NCBI RefSeq assembly: GCF_001436275.1
Contig: NZ_AZEH01000037.1
Span: 22,171 to 86,170 of the forward strand
DNA: 64,000 nucleotides
Source: Liquorilactobacillus oeni DSM 19972
GTDB taxonomy: Bacteria > Bacillota > Bacilli > Lactobacillales > Lactobacillaceae
Direction: 5' to 3'
Below the pieces are notes generated by a model that made no database searches, was not told the origin of the DNA, and worked only from the letters and a program-made list of their open reading frames with translations. Shown one piece after another: positions 31,791 through 41,407 of the stretch. The position numbers and the translations under genes were made by a program. Within the stretch, counting starts at the first letter, position 1. Every line of letters starts with the position of its first letter.

Positions 31791-32033
31791 ATGACAGAAC
31801 AAGAAATTTTCGAAAAAGTAAAAGGTATCGTAGTTGAACAATTAGATGTTGATGCAGCAGATGTAAAGATGGAATCAGATATTAAAAATGATCTTGAAGC
31901 AGACAGCCTTGATGTTTTTGAAATCATGAATGAGTTAGAGGATGACTTGGACATCAAGTTAGAAGCTGACGAAAATGTTAAGACAATCAAAGATGTTGTA
32001 GATTATGTTAAAAAAGAAATTGATGCTAAATAG
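31791..32033 (+). CDS. acpP: Acyl carrier protein
   Basis: An 80-residue acidic carrier that holds growing acyl chains on a phosphopantetheine arm. The attachment Ser39 is in EADSLDVFEIM. Four-helix-bundle spacing is normal. The ATG at 31791 has GAGGAGTG upstream; the frame opens 12 bases earlier but lacks a site. Its place between fabH and fabD is typical of fab operons. Confidence 0.97.
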   Translation: MTEQEIFEKVKGIVVEQLDVDAADVKMESDIKNDLEADSLDVFEIMNELEDDLDIKLEADENVKTIKDVVDYVKKEIDAK

Positions 32034-32052
32034 TTAATGGGGACTTTTGATT

Positions 32053-32985
32053 ATGAAGATTGGCTTTTTATTTAGCGGTCAAGGAGCTCAGTTCAGCTCA
32101 ATGGGCCTGGATCTTTACCGTGATGATCAAGAATATCGTAGTTTGATTGATCATTTTAGTGAGGCCTTAAAGCTTGATTTGCTAGAAATCTATAAAGATA
32201 AAAAGGGGCAACTCTCAAAGACCGAATATGTGCAGCCTGCAATTGTTGCGATGAGTCTGGGAATTTATAAAATGCTGCAAAGAGACTTTCCTAGCCTTGA
32301 AGTTGCCGGCATGCTGGGACTTAGTTTAGGAGAGTATGCAGCATTGATTGCTGCAAAAGCTTTTTTACCGGAAGATGGTCTTGCAGTTTTAAAAGACCGT
32401 GCGCGTTATATGCAAAGTGATGCTGATGAAACAAAAGGGGCCATGGCAGCCGTTATTAAAGCTGACCCGGCTTTAGTGGCTAAGCTTTGTGATGAGGCCA
32501 GCACAAACGATGAAGTTGTCAGTGTGGCAAATTATAATACTCCAAAACAGCTTGTGATCGGTGGTCATATAGCTGCTGTTGAGCGGGCTCAAAAACTTCT
32601 TGAAGAAAATAAAATTAAAAGAGTCATTCCATTAAAGGTCAGCGGGGCGTTCCATACCCCGCTTTTTCAAAAGACAAGCTTTTTGATGGAAAGAAGGCTC
32701 GCAGAAGTTGGAATTCGCGAGACTAGTGTACCAGTAATCAGCAATACTACGACAAGGCCATTTGAAAAAAAGACACTAAAACAAGTATTGGCGCAGCAGG
32801 TTATAGCTCCTACTCATTTTGGAGATTGTCTTCAATATATGCTTACACACAGTGGAGTAGATACAATTGTTGAGCTTGGACCTGGGAAAACATTGTGCAA
32901 GTTCGCAAGACAGATTGACCGCGGGTTGACCTGTTATCATATTGACAGTGTAGAAAGTTATCAAAAATTCAAAGATGCAAACTGA
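32053..32985 (+). CDS. fabD: Malonyl-CoA:ACP transacylase
   Basis: FabD moves malonyl from CoA to ACP. From the ATG at 32053 (GGGGA nine bases upstream) it has 310 residues. The nucleophile is Ser91 in GLSLGEYAAL and the catalytic His is His201 in SGAFHTPLF. The N-terminal FLFSGQGAQ and the YVQPAIVAMS stretch are typical. A TTG two codons earlier is a possible alternative start. Confidence 0.97.
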   Translation: MKIGFLFSGQGAQFSSMGLDLYRDDQEYRSLIDHFSEALKLDLLEIYKDKKGQLSKTEYVQPAIVAMSLGIYKMLQRDFPSLEVAGMLGLSLGEYAALIAAKAFLPEDGLAVLKDRARYMQSDADETKGAMAAVIKADPALVAKLCDEASTNDEVVSVANYNTPKQLVIGGHIAAVERAQKLLEENKIKRVIPLKVSGAFHTPLFQKTSFLMERRLAEVGIRETSVPVISNTTTRPFEKKTLKQVLAQQVIAPTHFGDCLQYMLTHSGVDTIVELGPGKTLCKFARQIDRGLTCYHIDSVESYQKFKDAN

Positions 32986-32996
32986 GGTTAACACAA

Positions 32997-33728
32997 ATGG
33001 AATTAAAATCAAAAACAGTTTTTATAACTGGAAGTTCACGAGGAATCGGTGCTCAGATAGCACTTGCTTTTGCGCGTGAGGGCAGCAAGGTTATTTTAAA
33101 TGCTCGTAAGCAAATTCCGGCTGAACTCATTGCACAGCTTGAGAAATTAGGGGCACAGTATAGTATTGTTTTGGGGGATGTTTCCAAAAGCGAAGATGTT
33201 ATTCGCATGCAAAAGGAAATATTCGAGGATAACGAAAAACTTGATATCTTAGTCAACAATGCCGGAATTACAGATGACAAACTGATGATTGGGATGAAGG
33301 AAGATGCTTTCCGCAAGGTCCTTGAGACTAACTTAATTGGTGCGTTTAATTTATCGCAAAAAATTTTGAAGAAGATGTATAAAAAAAGAAACGGCGTCAT
33401 TATAAATATGGCAAGTGTAGTAGGACTTCACGGTAATATTGGACAAGCAAATTATTCGGCAAGCAAGGCTGGATTGATTGGTTTGACCAAAACAATTGCG
33501 CGTGAAGGTGCTTTACGCAGTGTAAGGTGTAATGCAATTGCTCCCGGAATGATTAAAAGTCAAATGACTGCTGTTTTAGACCAAAAGGTAAAAGATGAGA
33601 TTTTGCAAGACATTCCGCTTGGCCGTTTTGGAGAGGCCGCCGAAGTTGCACAAACTGCAGTTTTCTTGGCACAAAATGACTATATAACTGGCCAAGTAAT
33701 AACTGTTGATGGTGGAATGACAATCTAG
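32997..33728 (+). CDS. fabG: 3-oxoacyl-ACP reductase
   Basis: FabG is the NADPH-dependent reductase of the elongation cycle, a short-chain dehydrogenase of 243 residues. The cofactor loop is TGSSRGIGAQIA, NNAG is at 87-90, and the catalytic Ser140, Tyr153 and Lys157 lie in the usual order (ANYSASKAG). It sits 11 bases after fabD and 13 before fabF. Confidence 0.97.
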   Translation: MELKSKTVFITGSSRGIGAQIALAFAREGSKVILNARKQIPAELIAQLEKLGAQYSIVLGDVSKSEDVIRMQKEIFEDNEKLDILVNNAGITDDKLMIGMKEDAFRKVLETNLIGAFNLSQKILKKMYKKRNGVIINMASVVGLHGNIGQANYSASKAGLIGLTKTIAREGALRSVRCNAIAPGMIKSQMTAVLDQKVKDEILQDIPLGRFGEAAEVAQTAVFLAQNDYITGQVITVDGGMTI

Positions 33729-33741
33729 GAGGTTATTATCA

Positions 33742-34977
33742 ATGAACAGAGTTGTAGTTACGGGGATGGGCGCTGTTACGCCAGTAGGCAATGACGTTGC
33801 AACGTTCCTAAAAAACATTTTTTCCGGAAAAATCGGATTTGATACTATCAGTAAATTTGATGCTTCTGAAACAGGAATCACAATTGCTGCTGAAGTTAAG
33901 GATTTCGATCCAAAATTACGTGTTGGTAAAAAGTCTGCAAAAAGAATGGACCTTTTTTCACAATATGCTGTTGATAGTGCGATTGCAGCTGTTGAACAAG
34001 CCGGAATTAATGAAACCAACACTGACTCTTATGACATGGGCGTCATCTATGGTTCAGGCATTGGTGGTTTGACTACTATCCAAGAACAGGTTATTAAGAT
34101 GGCTAAAAAGGGCCCTCAAAGAGTTTCTCCAATGTTTGTCCCGACTTCGATCGTTAATATGGCTGCTGGTAATGTTGCTCTGCGTTTTAAAGCAAAGGGA
34201 ATTTGTACTGCAATTGTCACTGCTTGTTCATCTGGAACCAATGCAATCGGAGAAGCTTATCGTCAAATTCGTGAAGACCGTGCAAAAGTAATGCTTACCG
34301 GCGGTGCGGAAGCTTCTGTAAATGAAATCGGAATCGCCGGTTTTGCTGCACTCACCGCTCTTTCAAAGGAAACGGATCCTGCACGTGCTTCGTTACCGTT
34401 TGATGCTGATCGTTCCGGTTTTGTGATGGGTGAAGGTGCTGCTACACTTGTGCTTGAAGACTTAGAACATGCACAAAAACGTGGAGCAAAGATCTATGGC
34501 GAGATTGTTGGATATGGAAGCACTTGTGATGCTTATCATATGACTTCTCCTGACCCGACCGGTGAAGGAGCTGCCCGTGCAATGCAGCAGGCAATCACTG
34601 AAGCAGGTGTGACACCACAACGTGTTGGTTACATTAATGCTCATGGAACAGCGACACATGCGAATGACTCGGGAGAATCTCTTGCGATTAATCGTGTTTT
34701 TGGGGAGAACAGTACAGTTAAAGTCAGCAGTACAAAAAGTATGACAGGACATTTGTTAGGTGCTGCGGGAGCAATTGAAGCAGTTATAACAATTGCAGCA
34801 CTTGAAAATGGCGAACTTCCGGCAAATGTGGGCCTTAAGAACCAAGACCCTGAATGTCGGGTAAATTTGGTTACAGAAAATGCTGAACCAGCTCCTGACC
34901 TAGAATATGCGATCAGCAATTCATTAGGTTTTGGCGGACATAATGCCGTTTTGGCTTTTAGAAAATGGAGTGAATAA
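33742..34977 (+). CDS. fabF: 3-oxoacyl-ACP synthase II
   Basis: FabF extends acyl-ACP chains and adjusts product length with temperature. The 411-residue protein has the triad Cys162 (TACSSGTNAIG), His301 (NAHGTATHAND) and His337 (SMTGHLLGAAG). AGGAGG precedes the ATG. No fabB is present in the cluster, so FabF is probably the only elongating synthase here. Confidence 0.98.
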   Translation: MNRVVVTGMGAVTPVGNDVATFLKNIFSGKIGFDTISKFDASETGITIAAEVKDFDPKLRVGKKSAKRMDLFSQYAVDSAIAAVEQAGINETNTDSYDMGVIYGSGIGGLTTIQEQVIKMAKKGPQRVSPMFVPTSIVNMAAGNVALRFKAKGICTAIVTACSSGTNAIGEAYRQIREDRAKVMLTGGAEASVNEIGIAGFAALTALSKETDPARASLPFDADRSGFVMGEGAATLVLEDLEHAQKRGAKIYGEIVGYGSTCDAYHMTSPDPTGEGAARAMQQAITEAGVTPQRVGYINAHGTATHANDSGESLAINRVFGENSTVKVSSTKSMTGHLLGAAGAIEAVITIAALENGELPANVGLKNQDPECRVNLVTENAEPAPDLEYAISNSLGFGGHNAVLAFRKWSE

Positions 34978-34982
34978 AAAGT

Positions 34983-35447
34983 ATGGATCTTACTGAAATA
35001 CAAAAACTGATCTCTGAGTTTAATGAGTCTGCAACTCGAGAAATGGAGATTGAAACTGACGGTTTTCACCTGCGATTAAGTAAGAATGAGGTCACAGCGC
35101 AGCTTTTACAGCAGTTGAGTGCACCAACGCAACAGACGGTTTCCAGCAGTGTTGAAAACAGTAGTAATGAAAATAAAAATGAACAAACTGCTGCTTTGCA
35201 AGAAGAAGGCAGAACAATCAAGTCTCCGATGGTTGGAAGTGTCTATTTGCAGCCTAAGCCAACGGAGCCTGCATATGTTGAAGCAGGTACACATGTGCAT
35301 AAGGGTGATGTTGTTTGTATCATTGAAGCAATGAAGATGATGACTGAAATTAAGAGTGATGTTGATGGCGTAGTTAAAGAAGTGCTGGTAAATAATGAAG
35401 AATTAGTAGAATTTGACCAGCCTTTGTTTCGTGTTGAGGAGGATTAA
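34983..35447 (+). CDS. accB: Acetyl-CoA carboxylase biotin carboxyl carrier protein
   Basis: The 154-residue carrier of the biotin group that moves carboxylate between AccC and AccD-AccA. The biotinylated Lys118 is in EAMKMMTEI. The N-terminal 35 residues are followed by a flexible Gln/Ser/Asn-rich linker (about 44-75) and the barrel-sandwich domain with KSPMVGSVYL. The start lies five bases after the fabF stop. Confidence 0.96.
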   Translation: MDLTEIQKLISEFNESATREMEIETDGFHLRLSKNEVTAQLLQQLSAPTQQTVSSSVENSSNENKNEQTAALQEEGRTIKSPMVGSVYLQPKPTEPAYVEAGTHVHKGDVVCIIEAMKMMTEIKSDVDGVVKEVLVNNEELVEFDQPLFRVEED

Positions 35448-35448
35448 A

Positions 35449-35874
35449 ATGAAGTTAGATATAACTGAAATAAAAAAAATCATTCCGCACCGCTATCCAA
35501 TGCTTTTAATAGATCGAGTAGACGAATTGGTTCCCGGTGAATCTGCGGTTGCAAGACGCAACGTAACTGCGCACGAAGAGATTTTTAACGGCCATTTTCC
35601 TAATAATCCGGTACTTCCAGGTGTTTTGATTGTTGAGGCACTTGCGCAAACAGGTGCAGTTGCTCTGCTGTCTATGCCGGAATTCAAAGGGAAAACAGCT
35701 TATTTCGGTGGCATTAAGAATGCTAAATTCCGTAAGGTAGTTCGTCCAGGTGATACATTAATTTTAAAAGTTGAGTTGGAAAAAATCCGAAACAACGTCG
35801 GATTGGGGCGTGGGCTTGCTACTGTTGATGGACATAAAGTCTGTTCAGTCGAACTGACTTTCATGATTGGTTAA
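35449..35874 (+). CDS. fabZ: 3-hydroxyacyl-ACP dehydratase FabZ, second copy
   Basis: A second dehydratase of 141 residues. Catalytic His49 is in NGHFPNNPVLPG and Glu63 in IVEALAQTG. It has the standard IPHRYPMLLIDRVDE start, unlike the first copy. GAGGAGG sits six bases before the ATG at 35449, one base after the accB stop. It likely serves the main saturated cycle while fabZ1 may serve unsaturated synthesis; this division is inferred. Confidence 0.95.
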   Translation: MKLDITEIKKIIPHRYPMLLIDRVDELVPGESAVARRNVTAHEEIFNGHFPNNPVLPGVLIVEALAQTGAVALLSMPEFKGKTAYFGGIKNAKFRKVVRPGDTLILKVELEKIRNNVGLGRGLATVDGHKVCSVELTFMIG

Positions 35875-35888
35875 GGTAAGGTGATTTG

Positions 35889-37253
35889 ATGTTTAAGAAA
35901 GTCTTGGTTGCAAACCGTGGCGAAATTGCAGTACGTATTATTCGTTCTCTGAAAGAATTAGGGATCAAATCTGTTGCGGTTTATTCCGATGTTGATCGTG
36001 AAAGCCTGCATGTTCAGTTAGCTGACGAAGCGGTTTGTGTGGGAAAGGCAAGGCCGCAGGATTCATATCTTAATATGAAAAACATTTTAAGTGCGGCGGT
36101 TGGAACAGGAGCCGAGGCAATTCATCCGGGATTTGGTTTTCTTTCTGAAAACAGTCGTTTTGTTGAAATGTGTGAGGCCTGTGGAATAACTTTTATCGGT
36201 CCCAGATCTGAGACAATTGATCTGATGGGAAATAAAGCTAATGCACGTGAACAGATGCGAGTTAGCGGAGTACCGGTAATCCCTGGCAGCGATGGTTTTG
36301 TTTCAGATGCAGATGATGCTGAAAAGATTGCTAAGAAAGTTGGTTATCCGGTTCTTCTAAAAGCTGCGGCTGGTGGCGGAGGAAAAGGTATCCGCCGTGT
36401 CGATAATGAGGGACAATTACGAAAATCATTTGCGGAAGCACAACAGGAAGCACAAGTTTCATTTGGCGATTCGCGGATGTATCTTGAAAAAATAATGAAT
36501 GATGTTAAGCATATTGAAGTGCAGATTTTTCGCGATCAAAAAGGGAATGCTGTTTACTTTCCAGAAAGAGATTGTTCTTTGCAACGCAGTAAGCAGAAAG
36601 TGATCGAGGAAAGCCCTTGTGAACTGATTGATGAAAAGCAGCGCCGTTTTCTAGGAGAAATTGCGGTTAAGGCTGCGAATGCAATTGACTATATTAATAC
36701 AGGAACACTTGAGTTTTTGATGGATAAAAATCATCATTTTTATTTTATGGAAATGAATACGCGAATCCAGGTTGAACACACAGTAACAGAAATGGTAACA
36801 GGTATTGATTTGGTAAAAGCACAAGTCAGCGTTGCAGCGGGAGAAGATTTGCCTTTTGCACAAGATGAAATTGAATGCCGTGGACACGCAATTGAGTGCC
36901 GAATCAATGCAGAGGATCCGGCAAATAATTTTGCCCCTTCTGTTGGAAAAATAAAATATTTGTATTTTCCAGTCGGCAACTTGGGCATGAGGATTGATTC
37001 CGCACTATATGCCGGTACAACGATCTCACCATTTTATGATTCAATGATTGCCAAGGTAATTGCTTTGGGCAATGATCGCAGCGAAGCTATTCAAAAGATT
37101 AAACGTCTTTTAAATGAAATGATTATTAATGGTATTAAAACAAACCAATCCTTCCATCTTGCACTTTTAAGCGATGAAGAATTTGTCAAGGAAACGTTCA
37201 CAACAGATTACCTGGAAAAAAGCTTCCTATCAAAATGGAAAAAGGAGGGCTAG
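35889..37253 (+). CDS. accC: Acetyl-CoA carboxylase biotin carboxylase subunit
   Basis: AccC carboxylates biotin on AccB using bicarbonate and ATP. The 454 residues carry the N-terminal KVLVANRGEIAVRII, the ATP-grasp glycine loop KAAAGGGGKGIRRV, and EMNTRIQVEHTVTEMVTG near the active site. The ATG at 35889 has AAGGTGA upstream; a TTG codon directly before it is in frame. It is part of the accB-fabZ-accC-accD-accA run. Confidence 0.97.
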   Translation: MFKKVLVANRGEIAVRIIRSLKELGIKSVAVYSDVDRESLHVQLADEAVCVGKARPQDSYLNMKNILSAAVGTGAEAIHPGFGFLSENSRFVEMCEACGITFIGPRSETIDLMGNKANAREQMRVSGVPVIPGSDGFVSDADDAEKIAKKVGYPVLLKAAAGGGGKGIRRVDNEGQLRKSFAEAQQEAQVSFGDSRMYLEKIMNDVKHIEVQIFRDQKGNAVYFPERDCSLQRSKQKVIEESPCELIDEKQRRFLGEIAVKAANAIDYINTGTLEFLMDKNHHFYFMEMNTRIQVEHTVTEMVTGIDLVKAQVSVAAGEDLPFAQDEIECRGHAIECRINAEDPANNFAPSVGKIKYLYFPVGNLGMRIDSALYAGTTISPFYDSMIAKVIALGNDRSEAIQKIKRLLNEMIINGIKTNQSFHLALLSDEEFVKETFTTDYLEKSFLSKWKKEG

Positions 37254-37256
37254 CGC

Positions 37257-38114
37257 GTGCAATTATTTAATGAATTAAAGACACTGGGATATAAGCATAT
37301 TAAGGCTGATAAAAAAGCTAACGAAAAAATCCCTTCAGGAATCTGGCTAGCTTGTCCAAAGTGTCATCAATCCTTTTATCATAAAGACCTTGGGCTTTAC
37401 CAGGTTTGTCCTAACTGTGAATATGGGTTTCGTATTAAAGCGCGTGAACGTTTAGCCTGGCTGGTTGATGAGTTTAATGAAGATGACGCTGCATTAAAGA
37501 CAAAAGATCCGCTTGATTTTCCTGATTATGATAAAAAATTGGAAAAGGCAAGACAAAATACCGGGTTGAATGATTCAGTGCTGACGGGGACGGCTAAGAT
37601 TGCTGGGGAGTTACTTTCACTGGGAATTATGGATCCAAACTTTATTATGGGGTCAATGGGTACTATAACCGGAGAAAAGATTACACGGCTTTTTAAAAGA
37701 GCCACACGAAAAAATCTACCTGTTGTTCTATTTACAGCTTCTGGCGGTGCTCGGATGCAAGAGGGAATCTTCTCACTGATGCAGATGGCTAAAATATCTC
37801 AGGCTGTTCAGGAACATTCACATGCAGGACTATTATATATTACAGTTTTAACGGATCCAACTACAGGCGGAGTAACCGCAAGTTTTGCAATGCAAGGTGA
37901 TATTATTTTAGCTGAGCCCAGAGCTTTAGTAGGTTTTGCAGGAAAACGTGTAATTGAGCAGACTACTCATCAAAAGGTTCCAAACGAATTACAGGATGCA
38001 GAAACAGTGCTGGATCATGGCTTTATTGATGCTATTGTTCCTCGTAAAGAAATGAAGAAAAAGCTTGCATGGCTGCTTAAATTTCACAATGAAGGGACTG
38101 TTGCGAATGGCTAG
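37257..38114 (+). CDS. accD: Acetyl-CoA carboxylase carboxyltransferase subunit beta
   Basis: AccD forms the carboxyltransferase with AccA. It has 285 residues. A zinc ribbon near the N-terminus uses Cys33, Cys36, Cys51 and Cys54. The crotonase-like domain shows FTASGGARMQEG and PTTGGVTASFAMQGD. The start is GTG with AGGAGGG seven bases upstream. Its end overlaps accA by eight bases, so the two subunits are likely made in step. Confidence 0.96.
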   Translation: MQLFNELKTLGYKHIKADKKANEKIPSGIWLACPKCHQSFYHKDLGLYQVCPNCEYGFRIKARERLAWLVDEFNEDDAALKTKDPLDFPDYDKKLEKARQNTGLNDSVLTGTAKIAGELLSLGIMDPNFIMGSMGTITGEKITRLFKRATRKNLPVVLFTASGGARMQEGIFSLMQMAKISQAVQEHSHAGLLYITVLTDPTTGGVTASFAMQGDIILAEPRALVGFAGKRVIEQTTHQKVPNELQDAETVLDHGFIDAIVPRKEMKKKLAWLLKFHNEGTVANG

Positions 38115-38895
38115 TTTTCTTGAAAAGAAAAAAACCGCTGCACAAATCGTTGCGAATGCACGTAATGCCGAAAAGGTTAGTGCACAGGAGTTGCTTGCAG
38201 GTGTTTTTGATGACTTCTTAGAGTTGCATGGAGATCGTCTGTCAGATGATGATGCAGCAATTATTGGCGGTGTTGCACACTTTGAAGGAAAACCAGTAAC
38301 TGTGATCCTTACTAACAAAGGTAAAAGTGCTGAAGAACGCCTTAGAACACATTTTGGATGTCCGGAACCCTCCGGGTATCGCAAGTCATTACGTTTAATC
38401 AAACAGGCCGAAAAATTTAAAAGGCCAGTAGTTACCTTTGTTAACACAGCTGGTGCTTATCCAGGACAATCTGCAGAAGAAAATGGTCAAGGTGAAGCAA
38501 TTGCACGAAATCTGCTGGAAATCAGCAGCATAAAGGTACCTGTTATTGCGGTAATATATGGTGAAGGCGGAAGCGGCGGTGCTCTTGCACTTGCATGCGG
38601 AGATGCGGTCTGGATGTTTGAAAATAGTATGTATTCTGTACTTTCTCCTGAAGGTTTTGCAGCAATTCTTTGGAAAGATAGTTCTCGTGCTGATGAGGCT
38701 GCTGAAATAATGAAACTTACTCCTGAAAAATTACTCGAGCAAAAAATTATCGACGGGATTATTCCCGAGCCACGCTCACATAAACGCTTGTTCAAGGGAG
38801 TCAAAAGGGTTCTGCATGAAGAGCTTGAGAAGTATCAGAAATTGTCCGTAAGTGAATTGGTTGAGAAAAGGCAGCAGCGTTTTCAACGTTTTTAA
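38107..38895 (+). CDS. accA: Acetyl-CoA carboxylase carboxyltransferase subunit alpha
   Basis: AccA completes the carboxyltransferase that makes malonyl-CoA. I placed the start at the ATG at 38107 (MASFLEKKKTA), preceded by GAAGGGA, giving 262 residues. Family landmarks are the LELHGDRLSDDDA segment, FVNTAGAYPGQSAEE, and GEGGSGGALALACGD. It is shorter than the proteobacterial form, as is usual in lactobacilli, where the N-terminal extension is missing. Confidence 0.96.
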   Translation: MASFLEKKKTAAQIVANARNAEKVSAQELLAGVFDDFLELHGDRLSDDDAAIIGGVAHFEGKPVTVILTNKGKSAEERLRTHFGCPEPSGYRKSLRLIKQAEKFKRPVVTFVNTAGAYPGQSAEENGQGEAIARNLLEISSIKVPVIAVIYGEGGSGGALALACGDAVWMFENSMYSVLSPEGFAAILWKDSSRADEAAEIMKLTPEKLLEQKIIDGIIPEPRSHKRLFKGVKRVLHEELEKYQKLSVSELVEKRQQRFQRF

Positions 38896-38916
38896 ATTCT
38901 AGTGGAGGTCAAAAAA

Positions 38917-39675
38917 GTGGAAAAATTATTAAGTGGTAAAAAAATATTAATTATGGGAGCTGCAAATAAGAGAAGCATCGCTTGGGGATGTGCACAGGCA
39001 ATGCTTGACAACGGCGCTGAATTGATATTTACATATCAAAACGAACGTTTGAAGAAAAGTCTGTTACGACTGGTTTCAAATGAAGAAAGATTAGTAGAAT
39101 GCGATGTGTCGAAAGATGAAAGTATTGCGCAGGCTTTTGCCACTATCTCTGAAAAATTTGGAAAAATTGACGGTATTGTGCATGCAATTGCTTTTGCAAA
39201 AAAGGATGAACTTGCCGGCGATATCATGAACTCCAGTCGGGAAGGTTATGCACTTGCACAAGACATTTCGGCATATTCTTTAATAGCAGTTGCCAAGTAT
39301 GCAATTAAATTACTGAAGAATCCAGCAAGTATTGTTACCCTAACTTATTTTGGTTCGGAACGTGCTATTCCAAACTATAATGTCATGGGTGTCGCTAAAG
39401 CAGCTTTGGAAGCTAACGTACGTTATCTTGCACGGGATATGGCAAAATACGGGGTACGTGTCAATGCAATCTCCGCTGGAGCAGTTAAGACACTTGCAGT
39501 AACTGGAGTCAAAGATCATGGTGAATTGCTGCGTATTTCCGAAGAACGGACTGTTGATGGCAAGTCGGTTACTACTAAAGAAATCGGTGGTACTGCTGCT
39601 TTCTTAGTCAGTGACCTGTCAACAGGTGTTGTTGGGGATACGATTTATGTTGATAAAGGTGTACACTTAATTTAA
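38917..39675 (+). CDS. fabI: Enoyl-ACP reductase (NADH), FabI type
   Basis: FabI reduces enoyl-ACP, the last step of each cycle, and is the target of triclosan-type inhibitors. The start is the GTG at 38917 with GGAGG eight bases upstream, giving 252 residues; an earlier GTG at 38902 overlaps the ribosome site. The atypical short-chain dehydrogenase layout is seen in MGAANKRSIAWG and in the Tyr144...Tyr154-x6-Lys161 active site (NYNVMGVAKAAL). It is the last gene of the fab operon. Confidence 0.96.
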   Translation: MEKLLSGKKILIMGAANKRSIAWGCAQAMLDNGAELIFTYQNERLKKSLLRLVSNEERLVECDVSKDESIAQAFATISEKFGKIDGIVHAIAFAKKDELAGDIMNSSREGYALAQDISAYSLIAVAKYAIKLLKNPASIVTLTYFGSERAIPNYNVMGVAKAALEANVRYLARDMAKYGVRVNAISAGAVKTLAVTGVKDHGELLRISEERTVDGKSVTTKEIGGTAAFLVSDLSTGVVGDTIYVDKGVHLI

Positions 39676-39791
39676 CAATTGTTCATAATATTTTTGAGTA
39701 ATAGAGAATAATGGAATACCCTAAGTATATAACTAATTAAGCTTTGAGTTGGCTGAAAAACAAGTTGTTGAAATACAACTATAAATATAAG

Positions 39792-39826
39792 AGCTGTGCC
39801 AAATTAAAATTTTGTCACAGCTTTTT
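39792..39826 (+). terminator. Terminator after fabI, variant of the dispersed repeat (4)
   Basis: AGCTGTGCCAAA (39792-39803) pairs with TTTGTCACAGCT (39811-39822) with one mismatch, followed by a T-run. It ends the fab operon. The core is like the 19324 palindrome (GCTGTGGCAAAA), so a repeat copy seems to serve as the terminator. Confidence 0.75.
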
Positions 39827-39927
39827 GAATAATGAAAATAAAAAATGGCAGAACACTTGTTTAAAGTCGTCTTTGCAAGTACACTTATTGTTGGAAATAC
39901 GAGTCTAAACGAAAGTGGTGCACTATT

Positions 39928-41391
39928 ATGGTTACGGAACAAAGAGCGCTCTTTATTATTTTTGGAGGGACGGGCGACCTCGCAAAGCGAAAGCTATATC
40001 CCGCGTTATTTAATTTGTATCGCAAAGGGTTTTTAAAGGAAAATTTTGCAGTGATTGGAACTGCTCGGCGTCCTTGGACTGATGAGCATTTTCAAGAAGT
40101 CGTAAGGGACGCAATTCATGCTGAAGGTGCTCTTTTAAAAGACACTAGCCGATTTGCAAGCCATTTCTATTATCAATCGCACAACGTGAATGATACTGAG
40201 CATTATACTACTCTTCGTAACCTAGCTGAAAAGCTTGATCAAAAGTATGAGATCGGCGGTAACCGCATGTTTTATCTGGCAATGTCACCGCGTTTTTTTG
40301 GAACGATTGCAAAGCATCTTAAGTCTCAGAAAATAGTAACGGCTGCAGGTTACAACCGAGTTATTATTGAAAAACCTTTTGGACGTGATTTTGCAAGTGC
40401 TGAGGAACTTAATGAGGCAATTGGACGCTATTTCCCTGAAAAAGATGTCTTTCGGATTGATCACTATTTAGGCAAGGAAATGGTGCAAAATATTTTAGCA
40501 GTCCGTTTTGGAAATAACCTTTTTCGGGCTCTTTGGAATAATCGTTATATCGACAATATTCAAATTACGCTTAGTGAATCCTTGGGTGTTGAAGAGCGTG
40601 CGGGATATTATGAAACAGCAGGGGCCTTGCGGGATATGGTTCAAAATCATATTCTGCAGATTGTTTCTTTACTGACTATGAATATGCCTGCTTCTTATTC
40701 TGAAACTGATATTCGGCGTGAAAAGATTTATGCGTTGAAATCACTGAGAAAATATACTCCTGAAGAAGTTGAAAAAAATTTCGTTCGTGCACAGTATAAA
40801 GCTGCAAACGGACAGCGGGGATATCGTGAAGAAGAAAAAATTGCCGATGATTCTTCAACCGAAACTTTTGTTGCAGGCAAGCTGTTTGTTGATAACGAAA
40901 ACTTTTCTGGTGTGCCAATTTATATTAGGACAGGCAAGCGTTTGAGTCAAAAAACTTCGCGAATTGATATCGCCTTTAAGGCAATGCCGACTAACATCTT
41001 CGCACCGCAAAGATTAGGGCAGAATGTGCTGACTATTAACATTGAACCAGAAGGCAAGATTTTTATGCAGATAAACGTGAAAAAAATTGGCCAGGGATTT
41101 ACTTTAAAAAATAGTCATCTGGACTTTTTCCCGACTTCAAATGGGGAAAGTACTTTTCCTGAAGCATACGAGAAGCTCTTTGCAGATGCTCTTGCTGGAG
41201 ATGCGACTAATTTTACCCATTGGGAAGAAGTTGCACATTCTTGGAAGTTTGTGGATACTATTCGTGATACATGGGACAAGCAAAATGATGTACTTGAAGA
41301 ATATCCGTGCGGATCAATGGGGCCGCAAGCATCTGATAAATTGTTGGAGCGTGACGGATGTAAGTGGTTTTATCAAGGGAAAAATAATTAA
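39928..41391 (+). CDS. zwf: Glucose-6-phosphate 1-dehydrogenase
   Basis: The NADP-linked entry enzyme of the oxidative pentose phosphate route, supplying NADPH to the neighbouring fatty acid genes and pentoses to purine synthesis. The 487 residues carry the cofactor-binding FGGTGDLAKRKLYPAL and the active-site RIDHYLGKEMVQNIL near residue 175. The upstream ribosome site is weak (AAGTGG). It stands alone between the fabI terminator and its own terminator. Confidence 0.97.
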   Translation: MVTEQRALFIIFGGTGDLAKRKLYPALFNLYRKGFLKENFAVIGTARRPWTDEHFQEVVRDAIHAEGALLKDTSRFASHFYYQSHNVNDTEHYTTLRNLAEKLDQKYEIGGNRMFYLAMSPRFFGTIAKHLKSQKIVTAAGYNRVIIEKPFGRDFASAEELNEAIGRYFPEKDVFRIDHYLGKEMVQNILAVRFGNNLFRALWNNRYIDNIQITLSESLGVEERAGYYETAGALRDMVQNHILQIVSLLTMNMPASYSETDIRREKIYALKSLRKYTPEEVEKNFVRAQYKAANGQRGYREEEKIADDSSTETFVAGKLFVDNENFSGVPIYIRTGKRLSQKTSRIDIAFKAMPTNIFAPQRLGQNVLTINIEPEGKIFMQINVKKIGQGFTLKNSHLDFFPTSNGESTFPEAYEKLFADALAGDATNFTHWEEVAHSWKFVDTIRDTWDKQNDVLEEYPCGSMGPQASDKLLERDGCKWFYQGKNN

Positions 41392-41407
41392 TGAATTAAG
41401 AGATAAA

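Noticed and set aside
33576..34022. 148-codon minus-strand frame opposite fabG and fabF
   Set aside because: It crosses two confident genes and their spacer with no ribosome site or family likeness.
37989..38447. 152-codon minus-strand frame opposite accD and accA
   Set aside because: It crosses the accD-accA overlap, which is well supported on the + strand.
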